From the NCBI GenBank assembly GCA_023091665.1, contig JALJCQ010000003.1, forward strand, positions 1,860,001 to 1,924,000: DNA of 64,000 nt, given 5' to 3'. The position numbers were made by a program, and so were the translations under genes. The notes under the pieces were generated by a model, which worked only from the letters and a program-made list of their open reading frames with translations, had not been told where the DNA came from and did no database searches. Source of the DNA: Pythium myriotylum (taxonomy: Eukaryota > Oomycota > Peronosporomycetes > Pythiales > Pythiaceae). Positions 9,153-21,410 of the stretch are shown one piece after another; the first letter of the stretch is position 1, and every line of letters starts with the position of its first letter.

Positions 9153-10290
9153 GGTGGCGCAAGTTCGAATGTGAGCTTTTCAAATCTGCGGAGAAGAAGC
9201 GTGAGACCCAACGCAGAGGCTCGAATATTGACAGATGACAAGCCGCACGTGATGGAGTTGAATGATGTGCCGAAGAGACCGCCACACGCAAGTGCTGTCC
9301 GACGCCGACTCTGACGATCTGGGGTGAGACTTTGCGGTGATCCCTGGGTGATGTCCCAGACTTCTGCGCGCTCCGTTCGTCTGGGCCAGGGGGCGGTTGT
9401 GATGAAGTCACTGGTCAAAATCCCTCCGGGGATGTCGGTTAAGACCGCCTCCATCGGGACCGCGGTTCGGTTCGGGCCTTTGTGCGGAATGATGGTAAGG
9501 AGTGATGGTCACTCCCAGGACCCCCCGGGGGGCGAACACCCTGGGGTGAAGGTACTCGGCTGTGACCTTTCAGGTGTAGCCGGGTTGGGTTCAGACCCGT
9601 TCGTATGTTTGCATATTAGGCCTGTAGAGGTAGTTTATTAGACAGTTGAATCAGAGCGACTGATCCGAGGGGTTGCCCCCTAGGATCTATTATGGATTAC
9701 AGGGAGCCGACCCCGGGAAGGGTCGCGCTCAAAGGTCGCCCAAGGGGGATCCCTTGGAGAAAGCGACCGCCGCTAGTATCTAGAAAGAATATCTAATAAG
9801 ACTCTCCATTTTGCCTCAATCTACACAAGCGCCTTTCCTGCCAGTGTCGGCCCATCCAACCATACCATCGCAGTGACCCGGGGTACTGGGTAGCGATCGG
9901 CGACTTACCAAGGTAACCGATTAGCTTAGCTGCGTGTGGTGTATTTGTGTGTGTCGGGTTCCTGGGGGCGAGACACTTAGACCGAGTGTCAAAGTGTTGT
10001 AGCACCCTTTCCCCTGAACTATTTACCTGGGATATTGGCTCACGCCAGATCCTTGGTATTCCATATTTGCATATTCCCGGTATTGCGATTAGAGGACTTT
10101 TCCCTGGTTGGAACTGCTCCTAGAAAGCGTACCAAAAGACTGTCACTAGTGCTTTACCGTTATCGGTCGGTTCGCCTAGAGACACCCCCGGGAAGTTTCT
10201 GCCCCGGGGTACAGCCTGAAACCCTTTGTCTCAGTACATTGGGGAATAAGGTATCTGATTGCCTGAGTGTGTACTATTATTAGTTACTAC
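9153..10290. other. Non-coding, possible 3' LTR of the first gypsy element
   Basis: No credible gene. The stretch has short GC-rich direct and inverted blocks (for example CCCCCCGGGGGG near 9521-9532) and a long gene-free tail to about 10290, as expected for an LTR. The 5' LTR lies outside the window, so the borders cannot be set by comparison. Confidence 0.35.
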
Positions 10291-11878
10291 TCACTACGCC
10301 TATGTGATTTCTTCGCACGAACCCTTGCTCGGCGCATCCGATACGTAACTTCGAAGAGCTGCTTAAGGATACACAACGTGAGGGAGGGTGGTGTATTAAT
10401 TCTATTAATTCACTATCACCCTAGGCTCCGCAAACTGGCCACCCACTTCATCACACTTGCCACTGCGGCGGCGGTGTTCCTTACACAACAAGCGCGAACG
10501 ACGATACGCACGCCGGAAGCAGGAGAATACACGGCTTCGCAGGGTGTTCACAATTGCTTGGCCCTAGCGGTGTTCGCACTCGTCCGTCGCTCGATCCTCC
10601 CGTCCTCAAGTCTCGCCATCATCGACGACAGGCGCCCACGATCGCCCTTTTATGCACAAGCCCTCATTCAAATAGGGGAATCCGAGCCAAAAATTAGCGT
10701 GACGCTCACACGCTCGCACACTTGCTCGGACTTGATTCACGTGCAATCACGGCCAGCTCCGACACAACGCTTGCTGGAAAGCGGCAGGGACTCGTGCCCT
10801 GGAACAGCTCATCTTCGCCGACGCTGACCACTCCAAATACAGCATTCGCCCGTCGACTCCGTCGAAATCCTCGTACTGGTCCGCTTGCATCTTCTGGGTG
10901 AGAGCCTCGTTCCTTCGTGTTCTTTGTTCGCCTGTCTTTGCACCCGAACTGACTCGCAACCGAACTTCACTGTTGATCGCGAGCCTGCACCCCGTGACTT
11001 GTCCACGCGCTCTACTCAAGCACCGACATACTCCTGCATTGTTGGGAAGGCTTGCTAACAGCGGCACACTCGTTCACATCACAACGTGAGCTTGGTGAAC
11101 GCCCTCAATTGTGCATCTCCGTGGGATGGTACTGAGCACCGCCTTGGGTTCATCATCAAATTCAAACACCGCTGTGGGACAGGCGCACATTTTCTCAGCT
11201 CTGCAGGCACTGTCGTTCGATGGATTCTTCTTTGATGTCCTTTTTCTGCACTGTGAACACTGATGAAGCTCCTTCGTCAGCACGGCACCGCGAGGTCCTT
11301 TGTCACGCTCGCCGAACACAACAACGACATCTTGCACACCTTGCCCCATGCTGCATCGAGCACTGACGGCTCGCACGCTTGTTTTCTTTGACTCCTCGCT
11401 GCACCATGTAGTTGATGGTCAACGCCGCCGCTGATACACCCCGTCGCTCTTGTCTGTTGCTGCACACGTCTGGATTCACCCGACCAACATTGTGAACGAA
11501 CACCCACAGTAACTTCAGTCGCCCCGAATCATCACATCCACGTGCCGGACCACATGATCGACGACCGACTGTTGAACTCTCAGTGTTGTTCGTTGCATCC
11601 GTAAGCCATCGTCTTCCAGAGACTAGTGAGAAGCACCACGAGGCTTGGATCGACTTTAGACGCCCCGAGACCGTATACGTCTCTCCGATAATAAAAACTG
11701 CAAATTCTTCGACACACCTTCTTCGTCTTTCACACTTTCAAACATCACCACGACTTCTCCACCTCCATTTCCACAACACCTTCTTTGATGAAGCAGCACG
11801 CCCAGCATATCAACCGACAGAATACTGGCGCCGGGCTGATGACACTGGCGTACGCCACACTTGTGGTCAACAGTGGGG
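10291..11878. other. Gene-free stretch between two opposed gypsy elements
   Basis: Only short, mutually overlapping frames without recognisable domains. It lies at the 3' side of the minus-strand gypsy element and may hold its 3' LTR, but I could not match it to the sequence right of that element's gag gene. Confidence 0.35.
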
Positions 11879-14023
11879 TTAGACTTGGGTGGTGCTGTTA
11901 AGCGTTTGACCCGATACAACTGGTGTTCTAGCCGCAGCATCAACTTTATCGTCCGAGAACTCGCTTGCATCTTCGTCGCCCTCGGTAGTCTGCGCGGCTT
12001 CCATTCGATTCCTCCAAGATTGCTTTGCATCGAACTCATACATTAGTGCCGTGCATGATAAATCTCCTTCTGGGACCCATGAAGTTTCGTCATAGCCAAC
12101 CCATCGTACTAAATACTCACGTTGACGTCGTCCATTTCTTGTGCGACGCTTGTACCGACAATCCAGAATTTCTTCAACTTCATACTCATCGTCTTCGCCT
12201 GCTTCATACCATGAGTCTTCTGGTAGCAGAGCCTCATCGAATTCAAACGCATCCGACACTTGTATCCGATCTCGAGGTCGCTTCATTCGCGAGACAAAAG
12301 GTTTCAATCGAGCAATGTGTACCAGCGGAAAAACTCGACTGTCTTGTTTGTCGATCTTGAGCCGATACACCACATCACTAACGCGCTCCTCCACTTGATA
12401 TGGGCCATGCCGAAGATGCGAGAGCTTGCGTACGAGCCCAGACTTGACAAGATCATGGTACAGCCACACCAGTTCACCCGGTCGGTAAGCTGTGCGCACC
12501 GTGCTCTGTAAACCCTCTTCGACACTTTCGTTATGGGCTCAAACGCGCTCTTCCATCAGCTTCGACTGAATGAATTCCGCGTGGGCGATTGCTTGGCCAT
12601 GCCTCTTCGCCACCTTCTGTCACCACTCAAGAGCGTCGCGTTCTGCCACTGAGCCACTCTTCGGGGGTATCATCGCTTCGAGAGCTGTTCGGGCATTCCA
12701 ACCATGAACCAAATAGAAACTTGTTTGGCGATGTTGTAGACTGGTAGACGTATTCAATGCAAGCTCGAGCTGTTGGACATACTCATCCCAATCGCGCTGT
12801 TCTGCATCGGCAATGTAGCACTTGATAGCACGCACCACCGTTTGAACTGACCTTTCTTGCTTTCCGTTTGCTTGAGGTCGGTAAGCCAGTGTAGGACGCT
12901 GCTTCTGTTGCATCATGCGATTAAACCTGCGGAAGACCGAGCTCATGAATCTTGGATCGCGATCGTGCCGTATCATTTCATGAGCACCAAACCGCTTGTA
13001 TACCCCTGCCAGGTAAGCTTCTGCAACCGCTTGAGCTGATGTATCTGCCATTGGTACGAGAATAATATACCCCGTGAACAGGCAAATGAAACACAGCAAC
13101 GCCTCGTTTCCTTCAAATGTCTTCGGCAGTGGCGTAGCGAAATCCATCGCCAACACCTGAAATGGGCGCGTCGCAGTGATATTTCCTGGAGACCTTCCCT
13201 TGTATCTCGGCTTGCCCTTCGCCGTCGCACAGTCTTCGCATGACGAGACGAACCACTCAACATCGGCATACATCCCGCGCCAGTAGTATAATTCTCGCAT
13301 ACGTGCGAAAACCCGGCCAACCCCTTGATGCGCCCCAGCCCCAAGCTCTGCATGATATGCATGGAGCAGGTCTTCTTGTATCGCGTCTGGTACAACGAGC
13401 CGTGGCGATGGGCCATCTTTCCCTCGATCAAACGGGCAATAATAGAGGACTCCAGCCACATCGAGCACATATAATGCAGCAACCTTCGCGATCTTCTTCA
13501 GCGCTGTCGATGTCTCGAATATGCCTTCATCACCTTGTAAGTAGGCGATCACCTTCATACACCATGAATCCTCTCTCTGCGCCCTGGCGATCCGCTGAAA
13601 ACGTTCATGTTGGGCAGCTGCCAGCGTACTTTCGTCAACCCTAAGCACTCCTTCGACTGTCGTCATATCACCCACACCATTTTCAGGGACTGGCTCTACC
13701 GGCGGCTGTGACATTGGCTTCTCTCGTCGATTTCTTCCATTTGCGCCATCGTGGAGTGGAACTTCCTTCTGGCGACCAGTCTTCCTTCCACTTCTCGTCA
13801 CCACGAACACATTCGGAGCAGGCTCACCATAATTCCACCAGTCTGAGCCATTTACCACCGAACTTCTGCCTGTCGGACTGGTCAAATCGCGAGTCACACT
13901 TACTCGAGCGCTTGGTTCGCAATCGTCAGCCGTCCTGTAAAGCAATTCAGGGAGCGTGTTTAAGAGCTCCAAATCGGCCCGTTCCGCTTCTGCATCAACA
14001 CACCCATCGGCCTGACTGGTCAT
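11879..14023 (-). pseudogene. Integrase with chromodomain, two in-frame stops
   Basis: One frame runs from 14023 to 11879, interrupted by TGA at 12620-12622 and again near 12540. Before the first stop: Zn finger (HAYHAELGAGAHQGVGR ... CEDC) and DDE core (MDFATPLPKT, IRHDRDPRF, GKQER). After the second: the SH3-like HLRHGPYQV segment and a chromodomain (EYLVRWVGYDETSWVPEG). Both stops fit CGA to TGA changes (C to T at CpG), the mark expected of methyl-cytosine decay. The N-terminal part should join the second RNase H upstream, but a frame change near 14,030 separates them. Confidence 0.85.
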
Positions 14024-15462
14024 CGCTTTCCTGGTAAGCAGATCCGCTGGCTGGTTGCAACGTGTACGAAACTAATGACCCTGAATGACTCTACCAAAGC
14101 TCGCGCTCTGTTCAACCACACCTGAAGCGTCGCTTGATTGCACCGTAAGTCTCCATTGACTTGACCGATCACAATTCTTGAGTCGCCGCAGACAATAACG
14201 CTGTCCACATGGTGTCGCAGAGCAAGCTCCAACGCCCCAATGAGGCCATGATACTCACTCTCATTGACCGTCAAGTCTTCCTTGATGCCGTACTCAGCAG
14301 TCACAACTCTCCACGAGGGCAACTCCCACAGAACCATCCAGAACGTACCGATCTTCTGGCCCTTCAACCTCACTGCTCCGTCGAATGTAAGTGCATAACC
14401 ACCACTGTCACGACGTAAGTCAGGGATTGGGCGAATGACTGGTGTATCGTGTAGGGTTTTCATAGGCGCTACATCTTCGAGGATTGCATCGAATTCACTT
14501 CGAGGGACGATGGATGAAGCCAACAATGCTGGTAGGCCTGCTGGACCCTGATCGCTTCGGACGATCTTCAACGTCCACGGAGACAACATCACAGCCCACT
14601 GCACCGCTCTCCCAGACAGACTCTTCGAGGTAAATAACCATTTCATTGTCGAATATCTTGCATGGACCGTAACCGATTGTCCGTACAGAAAGTGGGTTGA
14701 GTTGTGAAGCGTCTTCAATAATGCCAGCACCTCTTGCTCTGCCCCAGTATATCGCGTCTCTGCGTCCTTGAAGACTTTACTCATAAATCGAACCGGATGT
14801 AAGACTCCATCATGTTCTTGACACACCGTAGCTCCGAAGGCCCACTTGTTTGTATACAGGATGATCACCAATTCTCGATCTCGTTCAAGGTGACGCAACA
14901 TGGGCGCTTGACTCAGCCGCTTCTTCAGAGCATCAAACGCCGTTCGAGCATGGTCCAGCTGGGTACCGTCGCGCAACCGAACATCCGTGAGCTCGTACAG
15001 TGCTGCCGCAAACGTCGCGAAATTATCGATGAAGCGGTGGTAGTAGATCAAGCTACCCACGAACTTCTGAATCCCCTTCGCCGAAGACGGGAATGGCATA
15101 TCAAGAATCGATTCGAGCTTGCGCGGAACAGCACGGAGACCCTCACGAGAAACTTCATGGCTCAAGAACTCGACAGCGCGTTTACCGAACGCACTGTTTG
15201 GTAAGCTGATTGTGATTCCCCAATATTTGAGCGCGTCTAACAGACACTCCAACATGACACAGAGTTCATCCCATGTCGACGCACCGAAGGTCACATCATC
15301 AATGTACGATCGCCTTCCAATCACCGGTCGCACATCATTCATCTCAACGGCGCCACGATGGAAGACGTCTTCACTCAACTTGAGATCAGTCTCCAGTTGT
15401 TCTTCTCCAATTTCCGTCGCGATGCCTTCGACTCTTCTCGGGTAAGTCCTACGAGTGTGCAC
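14020..15462 (-). pseudogene. Gypsy RT C-terminal half, degenerate RNase H and second RNase H
   Basis: Carries catalytic YIDD at about residue 53, the RT thumb, a gypsy-type RNase H whose first catalytic Asp is gone (LYTNKWA in place of DAS), and then an archaeal-type RNase H (TFDGAV, ESEYHG, GDSRI). The final HVA segment breaks off where the sister element continues to ADY, so a small deletion near 14,030 has split the gene. The frame overlaps the upstream protease-RT frame by 88 bp. Confidence 0.85.
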
Positions 15463-17138
15463 TTGACGCCCCGTGAGCTAATTATGCGAACCATTGTCCA
15501 TAGAGCATTGTCGATTATTCTCTGGTATATCTGCGGCGCATTTTTCAGACCTTGAGGCATCCTCAGCCATTCGAAGTGACCAAGAGGACAGATGAACGCT
15601 GTAATTTCCCTTGCACGCGCTGTCATCTGTACCGCCCAATTGCCGCTTGCGTTGTCAAGCGAGCACAGCCACATGATCGACTCAAAGTTGTCCAAGAGAT
15701 CATCAATCGACGGCATCGCATACACCATGAGTTTGGTGAGCTGATTGACAAGACGATAGTCGATACACAATCTGATATCCTTTCCGTTTTTCTTGAGTAC
15801 GATGACAATCGGCGAAGCCCAGGGCGATCTTGAGTACCTGGTCAACCCGGCTCTCAGCAACCCGCGCAATAGCTCATACAGCTTACCGAGTAGGTGTGGT
15901 GGCACCCGCCTTGCTCTCTGCGCAATTGGTTGTGCGTCACCCACATCAACATCGCATACGACCCCTCTCGCTGGTGGAGGCAATGCGTTGCCGGAGCTGA
16001 TGAATCGTTCTTTCTTCTTTTCAAGGATTTCACGCATCTTTGCTTCTTGCTCCGGTGTCGACTCTCCGTCTTCTCCAACATCAGCGTTCTTCATGTCAAC
16101 TGCTTCTGGTGGCGACTCGTCGATCTCTGGAATGAGGGCAAGCTGTTCTGCCGTACTCTCAGCCGACATCACAACCCCTTCATGAACGTAGACTTCTTGC
16201 TCCAAATCTGATTGGTCAAGCTCGGCGGGAGACATTGCATCAACCGAAAACACCGCAGGGGGAACGTCACCAATGGTCACCACCGCGCGTGTACTCAGCC
16301 ATCGAAGCTTCTTACTACCTGCGTCGCGCACCTTCTCGAGCGTCTTCAAATACTTGGGCTGCTTCATCGCCTCGTACTCTAACAAAGGAAGCGGTTTCTC
16401 ATCAGGGATCATACAAACACGCTTCATCAGGTCGATACAAGCTCCTGCGCGTGTCATAAAATCTGTGCCGAGAATCACCAACGAGTGCGCATCGAAATCA
16501 GCAACCCATACGCTGGTCTCGAACACCACAAATTCACCAAGTCTGACCTTCACCGTTGCCATCCCGTGTGCTCCAAGCGGATCTTCGGATACACCAAAGA
16601 AGCTTGTTGGCTTGGCGAACATCCGAATACCAACACCCAACCTACGTGCCAGATTGGTATGGAGAATCGAAATATTCGCACCCGTATCCAACATTAACGG
16701 GATTTCCAAGTCGTTCACCGCGCCGTGCACGAAGGCTTGAATGACTTCGTTCTTCGGAAGGTCGTGGTTGCTCCACCACCCTCGCCTCTCGCCAGCCTTC
16801 AAGCGGATGAATGTCACACGTGGCTTCTTCGATAATCCTTCCTTGGCATCTACATCTTCATCGTCAATCTTGCTCATCTTTTCTTGCAACAGGTGAGGTT
16901 CGTCTTGTTTCTTGTCTTGTTCTTCTTGAGGCGCGCCTGCTGTCGGGGGTTCTTCTTCCTTCAGCTCTACACAAGCGCTTGACATACATATTTCTGGATT
17001 TTCCTTTACTCGAATGCATACACTTGAATCTTCTACTACTACCTGAACTTGATCTTCTTCATACACAATCGCATCTTGACTTGTTTCTTGAGTTTTCTCT
17101 TTCGCGATCTTGACTTCTTCTTCACGCACCGCGTCCAC
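15375..17138 (-). pseudogene. Gypsy protease and RT N-terminal half
   Basis: The N-terminal ~100 residues are acidic and Glu/Lys-rich. Retropepsin follows, with LMLDTGANISIL near residue 155, then RT fingers and palm (VIVLKKNGKDIRLCIDYR, WLCSLDNASG, MPQGLKNAP). Sequence matches the sister element until TMVR near 15485, after which this frame is spurious and the true frame continues from 15462. The gene lies 104 bp after the gag stop, in another frame. The start is uncertain: no good ATG was chosen over the frame opening. Confidence 0.82.
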
Positions 17139-17242
17139 CCTCTGTTGTTTCTGGTATTTTCGATTCCTTCGAGGTGGGCGCAGATCTTCACGCTGGGTTG
17201 CGGTCTTCCTGTCACGTACAGCGCTCGCAACGCGCTGCGGGA

Positions 17243-19228
17243 TTAATCGTTTAACTGCTGAATGACCTTCTCCACGGTCTTCTCACCCGGTGTCTTCTCG
17301 TAGGCCACATTCAGCGCTTCGATCCACTCACGGCAGAACTTCCTCGGGTGGCCTTGAACCTGGCAGAACTCACAAGTCATCTGGGACCAACATTTCTCGG
17401 GAACATGACCGATCTTTCCACACAACTGACACTTGTCACGAGGCCTCTCACCAGCCGGAGCTTCACGATGCTGTGGACGATCTTGTTGTTGGGGCTGTTC
17501 CCGATACTGTGTCGATCTTTGACCATGAATCGGCGGTCGTGCAGACTGATATTCGTTCGTCGGCTGCTGACTGGGCCTTCCTCCCGAGTTACCCCCACCA
17601 CCGCGCGGATCAATGCGGTTGACGGCCGGAGCAAGATCAACATGAGGGTCTTCAGTCGCCTTCTTGGTCGTCTTCATTCCCCCAAATCGACTCGTCGTCG
17701 ACTCGTATTGGAGAAGCTTCATCTCGAGATCCTTGATCGAGCCGAACTCCATGAACCGGAACTGCATCTGAAGGGTCTTATCATGAAGTGTGTCGAAGAA
17801 ATGTTGAAGGTGTTGTTCGAAGTCTTCTTCATCGTGTCGGAAATCGATCCTCGCACGCATAGTATTTAACCGGTAGAGATAGTTGGACGCTAACTCGTCA
17901 TGCTTCTGCGTGAGCTTACAGTACATCGTGCGAGGCGGCACCAAGTCGACACAGAACTTTTCCTTGAACGCTTCGAGCAGCAGATCCCAGTCGGCCTTTA
18001 CATCTTCAGGGAGTTGCTTGTACCAATACTTGACTGGGTTTGCTAGACTGTCGACGAACATATCGCGACGACGGCGCTTGCTCAACCCTGCTGTATTCGC
18101 AACGTGAATGAGCTTCGACACCCAAGCCCGCGCCTCCTCTGGACTGTTCTTGGCATTGGCGAACGTGCGAATCGACAGGTTCTGAACCAACGTCACGCCT
18201 CCTCCTGCGGTCATCAATGATGAGTCATCTTGAGCTGTTATCTCGATATCGTCGTCGAAAGCACTTCTGCGTCCTGGAAACTTGCGAGTTGGCTTGCGGA
18301 ACGTTGACTTGGGTTGAGAGTCGATCTCCATGTCTTCAGCCTCTGACTTTCTGGCAACACTCGTCGGCTTGTTCACAAGCGCAGCTGAAACTCGCGCAAG
18401 TTCTTCCATGGTCATGTGCCCTTCCTCCATCAGCTTCACAAAGGAGTTGACGACTGGGTCCTTTCCGCCTCGGCTCTTCTTTGGCGGAAATTCATCTGCG
18501 CTGTCAGATGCAAAGTCGAGTTTCTTCTGCACCTTGACTGGATTCTTCCACAACTCTTCTTCGGAATCACTCCCTTCTTGAAGAAGCTGCTTCATTGATC
18601 TTGGAGCCGACTTCGTCTGAGGCGTGTGAATCGGATCAGCAACGACAAGATACTTGGGTCTTCCAAACTGTTGGTCACCGCGACGATAGGCCATTATCGA
18701 TGTCTCCCACTCATTCTCAGCGATTAACAGAGAGATCATCAAACCGACATCCACAGCTGTTCGAACTTGATTGAGCGCAACGGCATCCTCGAAACCTGAG
18801 CGCCGACGGACTTCATAGCCGCAACCGCGAAGCATCTCTTCAACATGATCGATGGTTTCATGTAGATCACCGAGACTTGTACGACTTGTATCAACTTGGA
18901 AGTTCGGCAGCGTTTGACTGACTTTCTGGATTTCGTACAGTGAGAACCAATTTTCGGCATCACCTGGTAGCTGCAACACGTGTCGCTGGTACTTCATCAT
19001 GTGTGCACTTGCTTCTGAAAACACATACGCTCGACGCGTGTCATGATCAGCGAACTGAAGCTTGTAGGTGAGAATCGGTCCTCTCTGTCGAGCTACCGGC
19101 GCGACGACGGCGCTTACACTTGCAGCCGCTTCATTCGCGCTTCCTTGATCTGCGATCGTCTGTTGAGTCTCGGGCACACTCGCGTTGTTGGACATGTTGG
19201 CTAGCGACTCCACTCCTGGCATACGCAC
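17243..19228 (-). CDS. Gag of the minus-strand gypsy element, two zinc knuckles
   Basis: About 660 residues. The first part is an unstructured Ala/Gln-rich N-terminus, the middle is a helical gag/capsid-like region (KYWYKQLPEDVKADW, LLEAFKEKFC), and the C-terminus is a Gln/Arg-rich nucleocapsid with two CX2CX4HX4C knuckles (CQLCGKIGHVPEKC and CEFCQVQGHPRKFC). Acts in packaging element RNA into particles. The in-frame ATG at 19195 (MSNNAS) is a likely start; the upstream codons lie near the expected primer-binding region. Unlike pol, gag is uninterrupted. Confidence 0.82.
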   Translation of the reverse strand: MRMPGVESLANMSNNASVPETQQTIADQGSANEAAASVSAVVAPVARQRGPILTYKLQFADHDTRRAYVFSEASAHMMKYQRHVLQLPGDAENWFSLYEIQKVSQTLPNFQVDTSRTSLGDLHETIDHVEEMLRGCGYEVRRRSGFEDAVALNQVRTAVDVGLMISLLIAENEWETSIMAYRRGDQQFGRPKYLVVADPIHTPQTKSAPRSMKQLLQEGSDSEEELWKNPVKVQKKLDFASDSADEFPPKKSRGGKDPVVNSFVKLMEEGHMTMEELARVSAALVNKPTSVARKSEAEDMEIDSQPKSTFRKPTRKFPGRRSAFDDDIEITAQDDSSLMTAGGGVTLVQNLSIRTFANAKNSPEEARAWVSKLIHVANTAGLSKRRRRDMFVDSLANPVKYWYKQLPEDVKADWDLLLEAFKEKFCVDLVPPRTMYCKLTQKHDELASNYLYRLNTMRARIDFRHDEEDFEQHLQHFFDTLHDKTLQMQFRFMEFGSIKDLEMKLLQYESTTSRFGGMKTTKKATEDPHVDLAPAVNRIDPRGGGGNSGGRPSQQPTNEYQSARPPIHGQRSTQYREQPQQQDRPQHREAPAGERPRDKCQLCGKIGHVPEKCWSQMTCEFCQVQGHPRKFCREWIEALNVAYEKTPGEKTVEKVIQQLND

Positions 19229-20171
19229 CAGTTGTCACGTAGTAGGTTGAAAACGGAGAAAGTTGGCGTACGTAACTCGCTTCGAACCACCGGCGGCAAC
19301 AAATTTTACTTGGAATTAGACTTGAACTTCGAGATATCACTGATTCTTCGAAGTGGACGTCCGAAACTCCAACACGCCAATTCAACGGGTCCTCACTTAC
19401 CCAGAGGTAACGAGAGTGCACTTAGAGAAGAAGAGAATGCTTCGGGGTTGGCCGGACGAGACCACCCAGGCTCAGACGAATTCCTGTCCAACTGGTCGAA
19501 TCCGACTTCCTGATACAAACTGTGAGCTGTTTCACTGACTAGAAAGGAATTCGATACAACTGGGAACGGTCTTGTCGAAGGGGGGGGGGGGGATTTTCTG
19601 TACTGACTTCCCGGATGGAAGGCTGAGAATTGTTCTCACCCTCTTCCCCGGGTTATTGGGTTTTTCCTACCTCAATGGCAGGCCTCTATTCAGGCCTGCC
19701 ACTCTGCACCTACTGTTTTTATTTATTATCCTCTGCTGCTCGCGGGTCCTCTAATCAGGCCCACGATCCTACTACCTACTGTTTTTATTCATCCTTTTTC
19801 GATACTAAAACTGCTGACTGACTGGTCAAATCCTCTGAACTTGGAGACTTTCCACGTACTTGACCACTTCACCACATGCAGCTGCATTGTTGCCAAAGCC
19901 TCATGGACAGATCCACGTGTGGAGAGGTACTCGAAGCGGCGCAGCCTCATGCATGTCTTCCTCTAGGGGAACGATACCGTCCTCCATTCTTCTTGCTCGT
20001 GTCACACCCGAGATTTCGTGAATGGCCTCTGCTGTGGCAAAGTGAGCCTTCAGCCGGCAAGGGTGATGGTGGGAGCGCGCCAGAATTGTTTGCAAAGCGC
20101 TGGAAGAGCTTCCAGCCACGAGTGTCCTGACACAGTCGAGGAATCGCACTTAATCCGCACTTACATTATTA
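19229..20171. other. Gene-free stretch with a G13 run
   Basis: This should contain the 5' LTR of the minus-strand element, but no matching partner was found. A run of 13 G is at 19580-19592. The CAGGCCT blocks near 19680-19700 form a short hairpin. No coding sequence seen. Confidence 0.4.
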
Positions 20172-20560
20172 CTAGCCGTCGCCACCCGCTACGCGGGAGG
20201 TTTTTCACTGGAGGTCTTGGTTGTGAGGGAAAACAAAAGTTTTCAATTAAATTAAGGGAAGGGCGTGAGTGTGTTTACTGAAAGACTTCCCTGAATAGAC
20301 AATGTTGGCCGTTTTCGCATCGGTCTCGTCGTCACGCACAGGGGTTTCAATGAGATCTCGCAAATTGCTTTATGGCATGGCGCAACGTAGAGTTGGTCAT
20401 GCGAAAAGCCGTGTCTATAACTCGATCCAGGCTGGATCTCACCAGTTCCAGCGCCCGACTGGGCAACAAAAATACATCGAAAAGCTACAAAAACACAGAA
20501 TAGACTCCAAAACCTCAGGAAATACATCAGATGTTACAGGTATCTCTTGGGGTTTAGCCT
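20172..20560 (-). mobile_element. Helitron 3' end with helicase C-terminal remnant
   Basis: On the minus strand the segment ends in CTAG at 20172-20175 followed by T, preceded by a short hairpin (CCCGC-3 nt-GCGGG, 20185-20197), the 3' signature of Helitrons. Immediately upstream is the decayed C-terminus of a Pif1-type helicase: a HGFSHDQLYVA block (usual form FSHGQLYVALSR) about 20360-20430, and, after a frame change, ANIVYSGKSF close to the family's NIVYKEVL ending. The 5' part is lost; the left Helitron end was not found. Confidence 0.7.
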
Positions 20561-21410
20561 CGCGCCCGCTCCGCTACGCTTCGCTAAAGCGCTCGGAAGA
20601 TAGCCCCCTCCGCTTTGCTACGGGGCTATCGACAAAAAGATCGTGAATTCTGGTCATTTTAGGAGTGAACCTTGACGAAAATGATTGAGTCAACGGCAGT
20701 CTCACTAAAATTGTGGAAGTGGCAGAGAAACCGGGAGATATTCGTATGAATTGGATTTTAGGCCAATCAGAGAAAGGCGATGAATGTTCGTCTGAATGTG
20801 AGTGGCCCAGCGGCTAGGTCTTTCCAAACATGGAGCTTTTATTGGCTGGATAATCCCAAAACGATTCGATTGGGGCCTTCCTAATTATTTTAACCAATGA
20901 AAAGTCCGGATTTGCATGACGCCTTTGGAGGCGACGACGTGGACGAAACCGCGCTTGCTTGGTTGTATTGGTCGTATTGATAGATTCGTACTTTAAAGAG
21001 ACTTCGTACTTTAGAGAGCAAGATGAGAGTTTAGTCAACTTTGAATTTCCCCGTGGGGTGTTTAACCCCCCCCCCCCCCCCCCCCCCGCTATTCCATAAC
21101 CGTCCGTCGCATCCTCGATAAAATCCGCGACCAAAGAGAATCTTGGTGTCCATCGTTGCCTGTGGGAGCTGATGGCTGGAAGGTTGAACATGCATCGCCG
21201 ATGCAAAGTGAATCTGTGAAGAGAGCGGCGACATCTCCGACGCGGAAAAGTTGAACTGCTGTGGAGTCCTTACATAAACACCCTCGATTCGTCGACAAGG
21301 GAAAGCAACCGGCTTTTCTCAATGTGTGGTGAATGCTTCCTAGGTGTTCGATGAAGCTGTTGGCTGCGATACTACCCTATGAGTACGACAGATACTGATT
21401 GTGGAAGCCG
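20561..21410. other. Gene-free stretch with foldback motifs and a C22 run
   Basis: 20565-20635 has stacked short inverted repeats (TAGCCCC ... GGGGCTA), in the style of a transposon terminus, and may belong to another Helitron or MITE. A run of 22 C lies at 21066-21087. No coding sequence can be supported. Confidence 0.4.

Larger units (their letters stand above)
11879..19228 (-). mobile_element. Decayed minus-strand Ty3/gypsy chromo-element with second RNase H
   Basis: Gag, protease-RT, RNase H-second RNase H, integrase and chromodomain lie in the usual order on the minus strand over 7.3 kb. The closest relative here is the element at 1-5.5 kb: same RT insertion, same degenerate first RNase H, same added RNase H, same chromodomain. 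Frame changes near 15.48 kb and 14.03 kb and two stops in integrase show that it is dead. LTRs were not resolved. Confidence 0.88.

Noticed and set aside
9570..10376. Candidate 3' LTR of the first gypsy element (TGTG ... CACA)
   Set aside because: The 5' LTR is outside the window; exact borders would be a guess. Kept only as a low-confidence region.
19234..20132. Candidate LTR with TGTCA and TGACA ends for the minus-strand gypsy element
   Set aside because: No matching copy was found on the other side of the element, so the short ends alone do not prove an LTR.
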